The notes: generated by a model not told the origin, from the sequence alone. Numbered from the stretch's first letter, positions 25,191 to 33,263 are shown. The stretch: DNA of 64,000 nt from Nonomuraea sp. PA05 (GCF_008086045.1 NZ_VSEY01000035.1:89070-153069); one strand, 5' to 3'. Translations and numbers: made by a program.

Positions 25191-26578
25191 GCGGGCGCCC
25201 CTTCCCGTACGGGCTGCGGCGCGTCGGCCTTGCCGGGCAGGAGCGGGATGAGGGCCAGCACGGCCAGGTTGGAGACCACCGCCACCCAGAACACGCCGAT
25301 CGTGCTGTCCGCGGTCTGCACGACGAGCGTCACCACGGCGACGCCGAGCGCGGCCCCGAGCTGGTTGAGCATGTAGAGCACCGAGCTGCCCTGCGCCACC
25401 ATGGGACCGGGGAGCGTCCGGTAGAGCGAGCCCATCGTCGGGGCGCTGAAGCAGCCGCTGCCCAGCCCGAACGTGAGCGCCGCCAGCGCCGGCCACACCT
25501 CCGGAGTGTCGGGGCCGATGCGCGTGAGCGCGAGCACGCTGGCGATGGCCACGACCGCTCCGCCGACGGCCAGGCCGCGCGCGCCGAGCCGGTCCGACAG
25601 CCGCCCGGCCAGCGGCATCGCGATGGATCCGCCGATCCCGAGGGGGGCCATGAGCAGCCCGGCCGCGAGCACGCCGTGCCCGTGGGCCTGCTGGTAGTAC
25701 AGGGGCAGCGCGAACAGCCCGGCGAACAGGCCCATGCCGCCGAGCCCCATGATCGCGACGCTGGCGCTGAAACTCCGGCTGCGGAAGAGCCCCAGGTCGA
25801 TCAGCGGGCCAGGACGGCGGGCGTGCACGGCGTACCCGATGAGCAGCACCGCCCCCAGCCCGAGCGGTGCCAGCACCTGCCACGCCGCGAACGCCCCCTG
25901 CTCGGCCGTCTGCGACAGCGCCAGCACGACGGCGGCGAAGCCGGGCCCGAGCAGCGCCAGCCCCAGCACATCGAGCCGACCGCTCTCCCCGCGAGACGAC
26001 ACCGGATCGTCGGCGGGGATGACGCGCACCGCCAGCACCAGCGCCACGAGCCCGACGACCACGCTGATCAGGAACATCGCCCGCCACGACAGCGCGCCGA
26101 GTATCGCGCCGCCGGCGATCGGCCCGAGCACGGGGCCGAGCGACAGCACCACCCCCATCAGCCCCATCACCCGCCCGGCCCGCTCCGGCCCGGCGGCCCT
26201 GGCCAGCAGGATCAGGACAAGCGGGTCGAGCAGCCCCGCCCCCACGCCCTGCACGGCCCTGAACGCGATCAGGCTGCCCACGTCCCAGGCCAGCCCGGCG
26301 GCCAGCGATCCCACCAGGAACAGCGCCAGCCCCGCCACCCACAGCCGCTTGCCGCCGTACCGGTCGACCGCCCAGGTCGTGAACGGGATGGTGGCCGTCA
26401 CCGCCAGCAGGAACCCGGTGGACGCCCAGCCGATCGTGCTCAGCGAGGTGTCAAAGGCGATGGCCAGGGTGCCGGTGGCGACCGCGGCCATCGTGCTGTT
26501 GAGGATGCCCAGCAATCCGCCGAGCAGGACCACAGCGATCAGCCATGGCAACCGGCCGTCCAATTTTTCTGAACTCAT
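25187..26578 (-). CDS. DHA2-type MFS multidrug exporter
   Basis: A 463-residue, ~14-helix major facilitator. The first-cytoplasmic-loop motif DRYGGKRLWVAGLALFLVGS and the antiporter motif GPVLGPIAGGAILGALSWR identify the DHA2 (EmrB/QacA) drug:H+ group. Likely exports hydrophobic compounds; the substrate is unknown. ATG 26578 lies inside an operator-like inverted repeat (26570-26585). Divergent from a TetR repressor 57 bp away and first gene of an operon with the SDR-like protein. Confidence 0.92.
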   Translation of the reverse strand: MSSEKLDGRLPWLIAVVLLGGLLGILNSTMAAVATGTLAIAFDTSLSTIGWASTGFLLAVTATIPFTTWAVDRYGGKRLWVAGLALFLVGSLAAGLAWDVGSLIAFRAVQGVGAGLLDPLVLILLARAAGPERAGRVMGLMGVVLSLGPVLGPIAGGAILGALSWRAMFLISVVVGLVALVLAVRVIPADDPVSSRGESGRLDVLGLALLGPGFAAVVLALSQTAEQGAFAAWQVLAPLGLGAVLLIGYAVHARRPGPLIDLGLFRSRSFSASVAIMGLGGMGLFAGLFALPLYYQQAHGHGVLAAGLLMAPLGIGGSIAMPLAGRLSDRLGARGLAVGGAVVAIASVLALTRIGPDTPEVWPALAALTFGLGSGCFSAPTMGSLYRTLPGPMVAQGSSVLYMLNQLGAALGVAVVTLVVQTADSTIGVFWVAVVSNLAVLALIPLLPGKADAPQPVREGAPA

Positions 26579-26585
26579 TGGTTCA
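26570..26585 (-). promoter_or_regulatory. TetR operator copy A (over the MFS start codon)
   Basis: On the minus strand TGAACCAATGAGTTCA, with arms TGAAC/GTTCA and a 6-base centre. It contains the MFS ATG, so bound repressor would block translation start as well as transcription. Confidence 0.7.
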
Positions 26586-26610
26586 ACATAAACCAGCTCG
26601 CCCACGAAAG

Positions 26611-26626
26611 TGAACCAGTGAGTACA
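26611..26626 (+). promoter_or_regulatory. TetR operator copy B
   Basis: TGAACCAGTGAGTACA differs from copy A (read on the other strand) at 2 of 16 positions. The two copies face each other across the divergent promoter region, a typical layout for TetR control of both genes. Confidence 0.7.
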
Positions 26627-26635
26627 ATTGGCGTC

Positions 26636-27253
26636 ATGACGACTCGGGGGCGCATCGACAAGCGGCAGGCGATCCTGGAGGGCGCGTTCACCGTGTTCGC
26701 GCGGGAGGGCTACGCCCAGGCCTGCGTGCAGGAGATCGCCCGGGAGGCGGGCGTGGCCAAGCCGACGGTCTACAACCACATGACCGACAAGGCGACGCTG
26801 TTCAGGAACGCCCTGGAGGCCGCCGCCCGCACCATCCTGGAGCAGCGGATCGCCGCCCTGGAGCCGCTCGCCGCCCCCACCGGTGACCTGCGCGCCACGC
26901 TGGAGGAGGTCGCCCACGTGCTGCTCCGCCTGCACACCGACGGCCGCTCCTGCGCGCTGCGCCGGCTGCTCTACTCCGAGGTCACCCACTTCCCCGACAT
27001 CCTCGACATCGTCAAGGAGAGCGGCCCCGACCGGCTCACCCAGGCGCTCGCCGACCGCCTGGCCCGCCTCGCCCTGGCCGGACGCCTGCGCGCCACCGAC
27101 CCCGATCTGGCGGCCGAGCAGTTCCTGGCCCTGCTCCTCGGCCCGCTGGAGGCCCGCACCCAGCTCGGCACCCGCCAGTTGGAGGACTCGCAACTGCGGG
27201 TGATGGCCGTCGCCGCCGTGGACGCCTTCGTACGGGCCTGGGGTGCCCGGTAA
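26636..27253 (+). CDS. TetR-family repressor
   Basis: A 205-residue TetR regulator. The HTH is RQAILEGAFTVFAREGYAQA, then VQEIAREAGVAKPTVYNHMTDKATLF. The C-terminal domain resembles the AefR/TetR_C group with LLRLHTDGRSCALRRLLYSE. ATG 26636 is used; GTG 26618 in the same frame is possible but lies within operator B. No clear ribosome site for either, so translation may be leaderless. Presumed repressor of the divergent MFS/SDR operon, released by the exported compound. Confidence 0.9.
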   Translation: MTTRGRIDKRQAILEGAFTVFAREGYAQACVQEIAREAGVAKPTVYNHMTDKATLFRNALEAAARTILEQRIAALEPLAAPTGDLRATLEEVAHVLLRLHTDGRSCALRRLLYSEVTHFPDILDIVKESGPDRLTQALADRLARLALAGRLRATDPDLAAEQFLALLLGPLEARTQLGTRQLEDSQLRVMAVAAVDAFVRAWGAR

Positions 27254-27289
27254 CCAACACGCATGGCGAAATCATGCCGACAAGACCCG

Positions 27290-27316
27290 TTGTCGCTGGT
27301 AGCCAAGGGATATAGT
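27290..27316 (+). promoter_or_regulatory. Promoter for a leaderless message
   Basis: TTGTCG (27290-27295) and TATAGT (27311-27316), 15-base spacing. The TATAGT ends 9 bases before the GTG at 27326, so transcription would start at or next to the start codon. Confidence 0.5.
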
Positions 27317-27325
27317 CTGCCGCGT

Positions 27326-27571
27326 GTGGTAGAACGAGACGACTACGCGGCCATCCGCGATCGGATCATCGGGCTCTCCCACCTCCACGGCCTGCGCTGC
27401 GACTGGGCAGAGACCACCAGGCGGCAGCGGTTCCTGCTGCTGTGGGACGCCGGGGGCCGGGTCGTCGCCCGTGTGATCGTCCCGCTCTACCCGGGGGAGA
27501 CACCGCAACTGGTGGACTCACTCGAACGAGGGCTGACGCATCTGTTCGGCGACGGCTGGCTGAAGGACTGA
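27326..27571 (+). CDS. Small protein of unknown function, partner of the HTH protein downstream
   Basis: An 81-residue soluble protein beginning MVERDDYAAIRDRIIGLSHL. It has an alternating strand pattern (RFLLLWDAGGRVVARVIVPL) and ends LERGLTHLFGDGWLKD. GTG 27326 is chosen because the TATAGT promoter element ends 9 bases before it. The terminal motif (L..GL..LFGD) recurs in the N-terminal domain of the next gene, suggesting related folds. Toxin-antitoxin behaviour is possible from the layout but unproven. Confidence 0.6.
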   Translation: MVERDDYAAIRDRIIGLSHLHGLRCDWAETTRRQRFLLLWDAGGRVVARVIVPLYPGETPQLVDSLERGLTHLFGDGWLKD

Positions 27572-27582
27572 CGGGAGCACCC

Positions 27583-27990
27583 ATGACCGCGGACAGCGTC
27601 GACGTCCACGTCACCATGGCAGGCAACCTGTGGCTTGCGCAGGTGGACGGCGTGGCCGGCGGCATGTCCGCGCGGACGCTGCGCGAGCTGCACTCGGACG
27701 TGGCCGAGGGGCTCCCGTTCCTGTTCGGCGATCGCGACCGGCCGCCGGCGCCGGTCTTCCACTACGCGCTGCCCGGCCTGTCCGAGCAGGACCTCGACGA
27801 CTTCGCCGCCCTCCAGCGCCAGGCTGCCGCCATCGCCGAGGACTACACGCGGACGCTGAAGAAGCGGGTCAAGCACATGCACGAGCTGGGGCTGTCCGAC
27901 GGCGACATCGGCGAGCTGCTCGGGCTGACCAAGCAGCGCATCCAGCAGATCCGCACGAACGCCAACGACGAGGCCCGCCAGAGCGGCTGA
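27583..27990 (+). CDS. HicB-like/HTH two-domain protein
   Basis: A 135-residue protein. The N-terminal ~60 residues (VHVTMAGNLWLAQVDGVAGG, then SDVAEGLPFLFGD) have the strand-strand-helix pattern of HicB-type antitoxin folds. The C-terminal half is a helix leading into an HTH (HELGLSDGDIGELLGLTKQR). GGGAG lies 6 bases before the ATG, and the gene starts 11 bp after its partner's stop. Together they look like a small self-regulated module; DNA binding is inferred from the HTH only. Confidence 0.65.
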   Translation: MTADSVDVHVTMAGNLWLAQVDGVAGGMSARTLRELHSDVAEGLPFLFGDRDRPPAPVFHYALPGLSEQDLDDFAALQRQAAAIAEDYTRTLKKRVKHMHELGLSDGDIGELLGLTKQRIQQIRTNANDEARQSG

Positions 27991-28093
27991 CGGGCCGTCG
28001 CGTATCACGGCCTGTCCGCGTCCGACGGGCCTCCCCGCGTCAGAACCTGTCAGCGGCTGACGGGCCTCCCCGCGTCAGGGCCTGTCGTCGGTC
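27989..28093. repeat. Three tandem 35-bp repeats, each able to fold into a hairpin
   Basis: Units start at 27989, 28024 and 28059, each beginning GACGGGCC and containing a GCCTGTC or ACCTGTC arm that pairs with it. Copies 2 and 3 share the first 20 bases exactly; copy 1 is more diverged. The array spans the gap between convergent genes and runs into both gene ends, so it may act as a bidirectional terminator. Confidence 0.7.
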
Positions 28094-29223
28094 CAGCCCG
28101 CCTCGATCAGCGCGGTGGAGCTCCAGACCGCCCCCGGCTCGAACCCGGCCTGCAACCCGCCGGGCTCGACCACCACGTACTCGTGGGCCAGCGCCCGCCC
28201 GGTCGCCTCGTCGAAGACCAGCCGGTTCTCGGAGACCCCGCCCTTGTCGTAACGCTCCTCCATCGACACGGCCGTGCCCTGCCGCCCCTCGGCGTCGGTC
28301 ACGCCCGCGGTGACCTTGACGTCGTCCAGCTCGGCCAGCATGCGGAACGCCGCCCCCCGCACCTCCGGCGTCACCGGCATGTCCATGATCAATCCGACGC
28401 TGACCCGGAACAGCCACGCGTCCCCGGACATCTCCTCGCTCGACGACTCCGTCCCGTGCCCGGCGTAGGAGGCCATCAGCCACTTCTTCAGCTCGCCGGG
28501 GTCGCTCGGCAGCGTCCGCAGGTCCTTCATGGTGACGTTCTTGCCGAGCCAGAACACCTTGTCGCCGTCCACCAGCGGGGTGTGACTGGTCGAGGCCTTC
28601 CCCTCGGACGTGGACAGGGCCAGCTTCGCCCGCCCTCCCTTGCCCGGCACGACGACCTCGATCTCGGACGGCGACCCCGCCTGCTCCCACACCCTCCGGT
28701 CCGCCTCGGTGGCGGGCTCCGCCCCGAGCCGCCGACCGCGTGCCCACTGGTCGCCTCCGGTGGCGGCGGGCGTCCACCCCTCGTCACGCGCCCGGTCCAC
28801 GACGAGATAGCCGCCGGACTTGGCCGCGTACAAGTTCCTGCTCACCGTCACGCTGTGCCACCAGTCGCCGCTCCCCTCGGCCTGCGCGCCGGCCTTCTCC
28901 GCCGCGGCCAGCAGCACGTCCCGCGCCGACAGCGTCACCCGGGTCGCGCCCGCGCTCGCCACCACCCGCTCGCTGTCGGGCGCGCGCGGCGTCGTCGGCG
29001 TCGCGCCGCCGCCCGACATGACCACCGCCACCGCCGTCACCGCGGCCGCCGCCGCCCCGGCCAGCCCTAGCCCCCACACGGGCCTGCTCCGCCGCCTCCT
29101 CCCGGCTTCCGGCCTGGGCGTCGCCATGGCGCGCGCCAACTCGGCCGTCCTCGTCCTGTCGTCCACCGGCCCGTCGCCGAGGTGCGCGGGCCTGGCGGCC
29201 CGAAGCTCGTCCATGGGGTTCAT
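28075..29223 (-). CDS. Membrane-anchored partner of ECF sigma factor (CU044_5270-like)
   Basis: A 382-residue protein. N-terminal cytoplasmic part (MNPMDELRAARPAHLGDGP), basic stretch RRRRSRP, one membrane segment (GLGLAGAAAAAVTAVAVVMS, ~50-70), then a ~310-residue outer domain. This is the layout of the CU044_5270-type proteins encoded after ECF sigma genes in Streptosporangiales. The start overlaps the sigma stop as ATGA. Likely modulates the sigma factor or acts as its envelope sensor; that is inference. Its C-terminal codons lie in the 35-bp repeats. Confidence 0.78.
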   Translation of the reverse strand: MNPMDELRAARPAHLGDGPVDDRTRTAELARAMATPRPEAGRRRRSRPVWGLGLAGAAAAAVTAVAVVMSGGGATPTTPRAPDSERVVASAGATRVTLSARDVLLAAAEKAGAQAEGSGDWWHSVTVSRNLYAAKSGGYLVVDRARDEGWTPAATGGDQWARGRRLGAEPATEADRRVWEQAGSPSEIEVVVPGKGGRAKLALSTSEGKASTSHTPLVDGDKVFWLGKNVTMKDLRTLPSDPGELKKWLMASYAGHGTESSSEEMSGDAWLFRVSVGLIMDMPVTPEVRGAAFRMLAELDDVKVTAGVTDAEGRQGTAVSMEERYDKGGVSENRLVFDEATGRALAHEYVVVEPGGLQAGFEPGAVWSSTALIEAGWTDDRP

Positions 29224-29759
29224 GACCACTCCTCGCTGAGGTTCCGCACGTGAGTCCTGGACCGCTCGGGGACACGCCCGTCCGGCTCCGCCTCCATGGC
29301 CTGCCTGAGCCGCTTGCGCGCCCGATGCAGCCGTACGCGGTACGCCGCCGACGAGCAACCGATGACCTTGGCGGCCTCCCCCGGGGTGAGGCCGTGCCAG
29401 GCGACGAGGATGAGGATCTCCCGATCGTCCTCCTGCAACGCGGCCAGCGCGCGCAGCACCCCCATCCGCTCCGTCACCTGATCGGCCACGTCCCCCTCGG
29501 TCCAGGCCCGCAACTCGGCGGCCATCGCCTCCCGCCGCAGCTCCGCGCGTACGTTGTCACGCAGCACGTTCCTGGCGACCCCGAGCAGCCACGGCAGCGC
29601 CGGCTCCGGCACGTCGTCCAGCCGCCGCCAGGCGATGGCGAACGTCTCGCTCACCACCTCGTCGGCCACCTGCCGCCCGGCGCGGCTGACCACGTACGCC
29701 CAGACGCGTTGCCGGCACTCGTCGTACATGCCGGTGAACCGGTGCGCATCATCCGTCAC
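29220..29759 (-). CDS. ECF-type RNA polymerase sigma factor
   Basis: A 179-residue group 4 sigma factor. Region 2 (YDECRQRVWAYVVSRAGRQV, then ADEVVSETFAIAWRRLDDVP) and region 4 (LIL-VAWHGLTPGEAAKVIGCSSA, AYRVRLHRARKRL) are both intact. GTG 29759 follows a GGGGC-rich stretch. Co-transcribed with the membrane partner it presumably answers to. A second pair of the same design is at 60,636-61,993. Confidence 0.92.
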   Translation of the reverse strand: MTDDAHRFTGMYDECRQRVWAYVVSRAGRQVADEVVSETFAIAWRRLDDVPEPALPWLLGVARNVLRDNVRAELRREAMAAELRAWTEGDVADQVTERMGVLRALAALQEDDREILILVAWHGLTPGEAAKVIGCSSAAYRVRLHRARKRLRQAMEAEPDGRVPERSRTHVRNLSEEWS

Positions 29760-29858
29760 CGCCCAGCCCCTTCGTTCGGGATGCGTCGTTCTTCTGACAC
29801 CAGGAAGTGGTCTGGGCCTTCCCGTTGTTACGCCTCACCCGAAATTTTCCCGACCTGC

Positions 29859-29872
29859 CCGCGCAAGCGCGG
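29859..29872. terminator. Short GC hairpin after the DUF234 ATPase gene
   Basis: Perfect palindrome CCGCGCAAGCGCGG, 4 bp beyond the ATPase stop codon on its transcript, without a T-tract. A weak terminator is plausible. The rest of the 116-bp gap (29,760-29,875) should hold the sigma-factor promoter; no clear hexamers were identified. Confidence 0.4.
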
Positions 29873-29875
29873 CCG

Positions 29876-31345
29876 TCAGTCTCCCGCGTACATCCGGCGC
29901 AGATCGATCAGCTCCACGTCGGCACGCCCGCCAGCCACCTCGGCCAGCTCACGGCTGAACCCGGCCCGCGCGAACAGCAGCAGCTTGGGCGGCGCCTCGA
30001 CCTGGGCGTCCGGCAGCAGCGTCCGCAGATGCTCAAGGCGCTGGAGGTGCGGGACGTCCATCGGCGAGAGCGTGCCCTTGGCCTCGCCGATCGCGGTGAT
30101 CCGAGCAGGCGCGGACGAGCGGGTCTGCGTCACCACCAGGTCCAGCTCGTGCCCTTGCCGATGCGCCCGGCAGGCCACCTCGCTCGGACGTACGGCGCTC
30201 GCGTCCCCGCCCAGCGTGTCCGCGGAGGCGTGCAGGAAGCACCACTCGCGGGCCACGTCCTCGAAGTGCGGCCCGTAGATCTTGGAGGCGACCGTGTCGG
30301 CGGCGGTCTCCCAGACCCGCGCTGCCCGCCCGGCGACCAGCTCGGGCTCGCGCCGCTGCGTGATGAGCTGGTGGACCCGGACGATCGGCTCGGCGACCTT
30401 GTAGACGCTGCGCTTCTGCCGTAGGGCGTCGTCCACCTGCTCGATGAGGCCGATGCCCTGCAGCCCACCGAGCAGATGGCCCAGCGCGGTGGCGGGCCGC
30501 CCCAGGGTGGCGGCGATCTCCGAGCGGCGATGGTTGCCCGCGCTGATGGCGGCCAGGACGGCGGCGTACGAGCTGGGGTCCATGATCGACGGCTCCTCGC
30601 GCAGCAGCAGCCCGCCCTCACGGAACATCGCCGAGGCCGGGTTGAGCAGCCGCCGCTGCACCCAGCGGTCGAACGAGCCCAGGTCCGCCGGCCCCGACCC
30701 GCCGCACATCTCCAGGTACGCGGGGGTGCCTCCCACCAGCGCGTTGACCCGGAAGGCCAGCTCGGGATCGTCCGCCAACCCCCAGAAGACACTCGCGTCG
30801 CGGAACCTGAAGGGCCGTACGACCAGTTCCAGCACCGCCCGTCCCCGGAGCGGAGCGCCGGCGCCGAGAAGCTGCGCCATCGTGGTCAGAGCGCTACCGC
30901 AGAGGATCATGCGGGTGCGGGTGTGCTCCTTCGCGTGGCTGGTCGGGCTGAGCGCCTGCTGCAGGTACGACGGCAGCGCCGGCGTGGCCGAGACCAGATA
31001 CGGAAACTCATCGATGATCACAGGTGTGGCGCGTTCCTCGCCGAGCCGAAGCAACTCGCCGAGCCCTTCACGCCAGTCACGGAACGCGACCGGCTGGCGA
31101 AGACCGCGATAAGCGGCGTAGACAACGCCGAGGTCGGCGAGGTTCTGCACCTCGGTCTGCTGAGTGGCCGCGAACAGCAAGCCACCGGTCTGGTGCGCGA
31201 GGAGTTCGAGCATGAGCGTCTTGCCCTGACGGCGGCGGCCGTACACGAGCCCCAGGGACGCACCGGCGGAAGGGGCGGCGACGAAGTCGGCCAGCTCCTC
31301 CCATTCGGCGTCCCTGCCGAACAGTCGTGATGGCTTGCGGATCAT
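29876..31345 (-). CDS. ATPase with C-terminal DUF234 nuclease-like domain
   Basis: A 489-residue protein of the archaeal-type ATPase/DUF234 group. Walker A is VYGRRRQGKTLML (~35-47), Walker B is PVIIDEFPYLV (~108-118), and MILCGSALTTM is the sensor strand. A winged helix (GNHRRSEIAATLGRPATALG) follows at ~268-290. The C-terminal DUF234 part has HELDLVV and ITAIGEAKGTL, an E/D...ExK pattern of PD-(D/E)XK folds. The function of this family is unknown. Its promoter region carries two tandem TATAG-type palindromes (31,354-31,384). Confidence 0.85.
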   Translation of the reverse strand: MIRKPSRLFGRDAEWEELADFVAAPSAGASLGLVYGRRRQGKTLMLELLAHQTGGLLFAATQQTEVQNLADLGVVYAAYRGLRQPVAFRDWREGLGELLRLGEERATPVIIDEFPYLVSATPALPSYLQQALSPTSHAKEHTRTRMILCGSALTTMAQLLGAGAPLRGRAVLELVVRPFRFRDASVFWGLADDPELAFRVNALVGGTPAYLEMCGGSGPADLGSFDRWVQRRLLNPASAMFREGGLLLREEPSIMDPSSYAAVLAAISAGNHRRSEIAATLGRPATALGHLLGGLQGIGLIEQVDDALRQKRSVYKVAEPIVRVHQLITQRREPELVAGRAARVWETAADTVASKIYGPHFEDVAREWCFLHASADTLGGDASAVRPSEVACRAHRQGHELDLVVTQTRSSAPARITAIGEAKGTLSPMDVPHLQRLEHLRTLLPDAQVEAPPKLLLFARAGFSRELAEVAGGRADVELIDLRRMYAGD

Positions 31346-31353
31346 CCCTCAAG

Positions 31354-31384
31354 TATAGCTGCGGCTATTATAGGCGCACCTATA
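31354..31384. promoter_or_regulatory. Tandem palindromes upstream of the DUF234 ATPase
   Basis: Two adjacent 16-bp dyads: TATAGCTGCGGCTATT (31354-31369, one mismatch) and TATAGGCGCACCTATA (31369-31384, perfect), spaced 15 bp and sharing one base. They sit directly before the ATPase start and just after the end of the mycoredoxin-like gene, the only AT-rich spot in the area. Probably operators. Confidence 0.65.
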
Positions 31385-31387
31385 ACT

Positions 31388-31660
31388 TCACTCCTTGAGC
31401 CGCTCAGGCGCGAACGTCCTGACGGCGTCCAGAAGCTCACGCCGCGACGGATTCACCATCGGCCTCCCCGCCACCGTCACCGTCGGCACCGTCTCGAAGC
31501 CGTTCGCCACCGACCGCACGAACGCCGCCGCGTCCGGGTCCTTCCAGATGTTGACCTTGCGGTAGCGGAGGCTGGTGAACAGCAGGCTGAAACGCAGCTT
31601 CATACAGAACGTGCACATCGGCCGCCAGTACATGACGACCTCGTCACCGCCGTCTTGCAT
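31388..31660 (-). CDS. Mycoredoxin/glutaredoxin-like protein
   Basis: A 90-residue thioredoxin-fold protein. The active site is YWRPMCTFCMKLR (CxxC at ~17 and 20), followed by the cis-Pro loop ETVPTVTVAGR. This matches actinobacterial mycoredoxin-1, which reduces mycothiol-mixed disulfides. Start ATG 31660 follows GGTGGG. Upstream in-frame residues cover tRNA sequence and are not protein-coding. Confidence 0.85.
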   Translation of the reverse strand: MQDGGDEVVMYWRPMCTFCMKLRFSLLFTSLRYRKVNIWKDPDAAAFVRSVANGFETVPTVTVAGRPMVNPSRRELLDAVRTFAPERLKE

Positions 31661-31757
31661 CGTTCCCACCCCAATCTTGATACCAGACGAGTCCGGCTCC
31701 TCCTGTAGGGTGGTTGCCGGTCGGACGTCCTTCAAGAGCTGGGGCGGCCGGCGTGAC

Positions 31758-31835
<78 letters not shown>

Positions 31836-31853
31836 GTTTTAGCTGGTCAACGA

Positions 31854-31884
31854 GGGGTGCCAGAGGTTCTCTGGTGCCCCTTTT
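31854..31884 (+). terminator. Element-borne terminator downstream of the tRNA
   Basis: Stem GGGGTGCCAGAG / CTCTGGTGCCCC (two G-U pairs), 3-base loop and TTTT. It replaces the chromosomal terminator (53831-53860) displaced by integration. Confidence 0.8.
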
Positions 31885-31917
31885 GGATCTTTGGGAGCCA
31901 AACGGGGAGCCAATGCT

Positions 31918-33042
31918 CTACCCGGCTCGCGACTTGAAGATCTTGTCCATGGCCACAGCGCCCGCTGTCAGCGCTGGTCGGATCTCCTGCCGGTACACGG
32001 TCTCGGTGACGTGCGTTGAGGAGTGGCCAACGAGACGTGCGATCTCTTCAAGCGTTACCTTGTGAGCGGACAGCAGCGACACGAAGCTGTGTCGCAGTTC
32101 GCGCGGGCACCAGTCATCGCCGATGCCTGCGGCTTTGGTGATCTTCTGGAATTCGCGCCGGACGTACCAGCGGTCGTAGGGTCGTCCGTCTTCACGACGG
32201 AATACAAGTGCGTCGTCCGCGCCTCTTTCGCCTGATGCAAGGCGTTCGGCGGCACGAGCTTTGTGGAGTTCCTTCAGGACTTGGATGCCCCACTTAGAGA
32301 CCTTGAGAACTCGCCGGGATTTCTTTGTCTTGGTTTCTCCTTTCACTCGCTCGGAACGGTAAACCGCGACCGTTCGCTCTTTGAGGTCCACCTCTGTCCA
32401 GCGGAGAGCACGAGCCTCTTCTGTCCGTATCCCGCAGAGTAGGCATACGATGACGTACGCCATCAGCGGGGAGGAGAGTGCGGCGTGGATAACCGCCTGT
32501 GCTTGTTCGAGGTTCAGCGCCTTTGAGGGGCGGCCCTCTTGCCCGTCAGGGATATCGACCAGATCGGCGACGTTCCGTTTGACCTTGTCTCGCTTCTGTG
32601 CGTGTCGTATCGCCCGCTGAAGGATTTGATGGATGAGGCGGAGTGAGCGCGTGGAGAGTATTTCCGCTCGTCCGTCCAGCCAATCGTCAAGCTCGTCAGC
32701 GGTCAGCTTCTTGATCTTGATCTTGCCGATCTGGGGGATGATGTGGTGGATCGCCATGGACCGGTAGTTGGCTATCGTGTCCTGATCGCGGCCCTTGAGT
32801 CCTCTGGCCAGCCAGTCGTTGATGCAATCTTCGACGGTGTAGCCCTCCTCCGTTGTGACGCCCGCCTCTAGCTCTTCGACGAGCGCGATGAGCTTGTCCT
32901 TGACCTCGGTCTTGGTCCTGCCCTTGCGCTTGGGGCGTAGGCGCTTGCCCTGTGCGTCGAATCCGAGAGAGACGGCTCCCGTGTAGCCGTTCCCTTCGCG
33001 GTAGATGCTGGCGCTGTATTTGCCGATGTGGATTGTTGCCAT
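31918..33042 (-). CDS. int: Tyrosine recombinase (integrase)
   Basis: A 374-residue integrase. N-terminal arm-binding region (TIHIGKYSASIYREGNGYTG), SAM-like core-binding domain ~60-160, catalytic domain ~175-374. Catalytic residues are visible: Arg in GIRTEEARALRW, His-x-x-Arg in RELRHSFVSLL (HRH box), His in GHSSTHVTETVY, and the nucleophilic Tyr at the end of that motif. It mediates integration and excision at tRNA-Pro. ATG 33042 is chosen because GGAG lies 5 bases upstream; a GTG at 33057 is also in frame. Confidence 0.95.
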   Translation of the reverse strand: MATIHIGKYSASIYREGNGYTGAVSLGFDAQGKRLRPKRKGRTKTEVKDKLIALVEELEAGVTTEEGYTVEDCINDWLARGLKGRDQDTIANYRSMAIHHIIPQIGKIKIKKLTADELDDWLDGRAEILSTRSLRLIHQILQRAIRHAQKRDKVKRNVADLVDIPDGQEGRPSKALNLEQAQAVIHAALSSPLMAYVIVCLLCGIRTEEARALRWTEVDLKERTVAVYRSERVKGETKTKKSRRVLKVSKWGIQVLKELHKARAAERLASGERGADDALVFRREDGRPYDRWYVRREFQKITKAAGIGDDWCPRELRHSFVSLLSAHKVTLEEIARLVGHSSTHVTETVYRQEIRPALTAGAVAMDKIFKSRAG

Positions 33043-33053
33043 CCGTTCTCCAT

Positions 33054-33263
33054 TCACTCGGTTTTGGCGGGGCGTGTCCCGGCCTGCCGTTGAGGCGTAC
33101 CACCGGTTTCGTGGGAGCCGGGACTTTTCTTGTGGCGGTCTATGTATTCGTCGATAGCTTTGCGGATGATGTAGGACATGTCTCGGTCTTGGTCGTCTGC
33201 GATCTCTTGGAGTTGCCTGCGGCGGTCACTGTCGAGTCGCAAGGTGTAGTTGTCGGTGGGCAA
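33054..33263 (-). CDS. Ribbon-helix-helix (CopG-like) protein
   Basis: A 69-residue protein. YTLRLDSDRRRQLQEIADDQ followed by MSYIIRKAIDEYIDRH is the strand-helix-helix pattern of CopG/MetJ-type DNA-binding proteins, which act as dimers. TTG start with AGGGGA about 5 bases upstream. Lies 11 bp before the integrase, so it may regulate integrase expression or help excision. Specific role unknown. Confidence 0.82.
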   Translation of the reverse strand: MPTDNYTLRLDSDRRRQLQEIADDQDRDMSYIIRKAIDEYIDRHKKSPGSHETGGTPQRQAGTRPAKTE

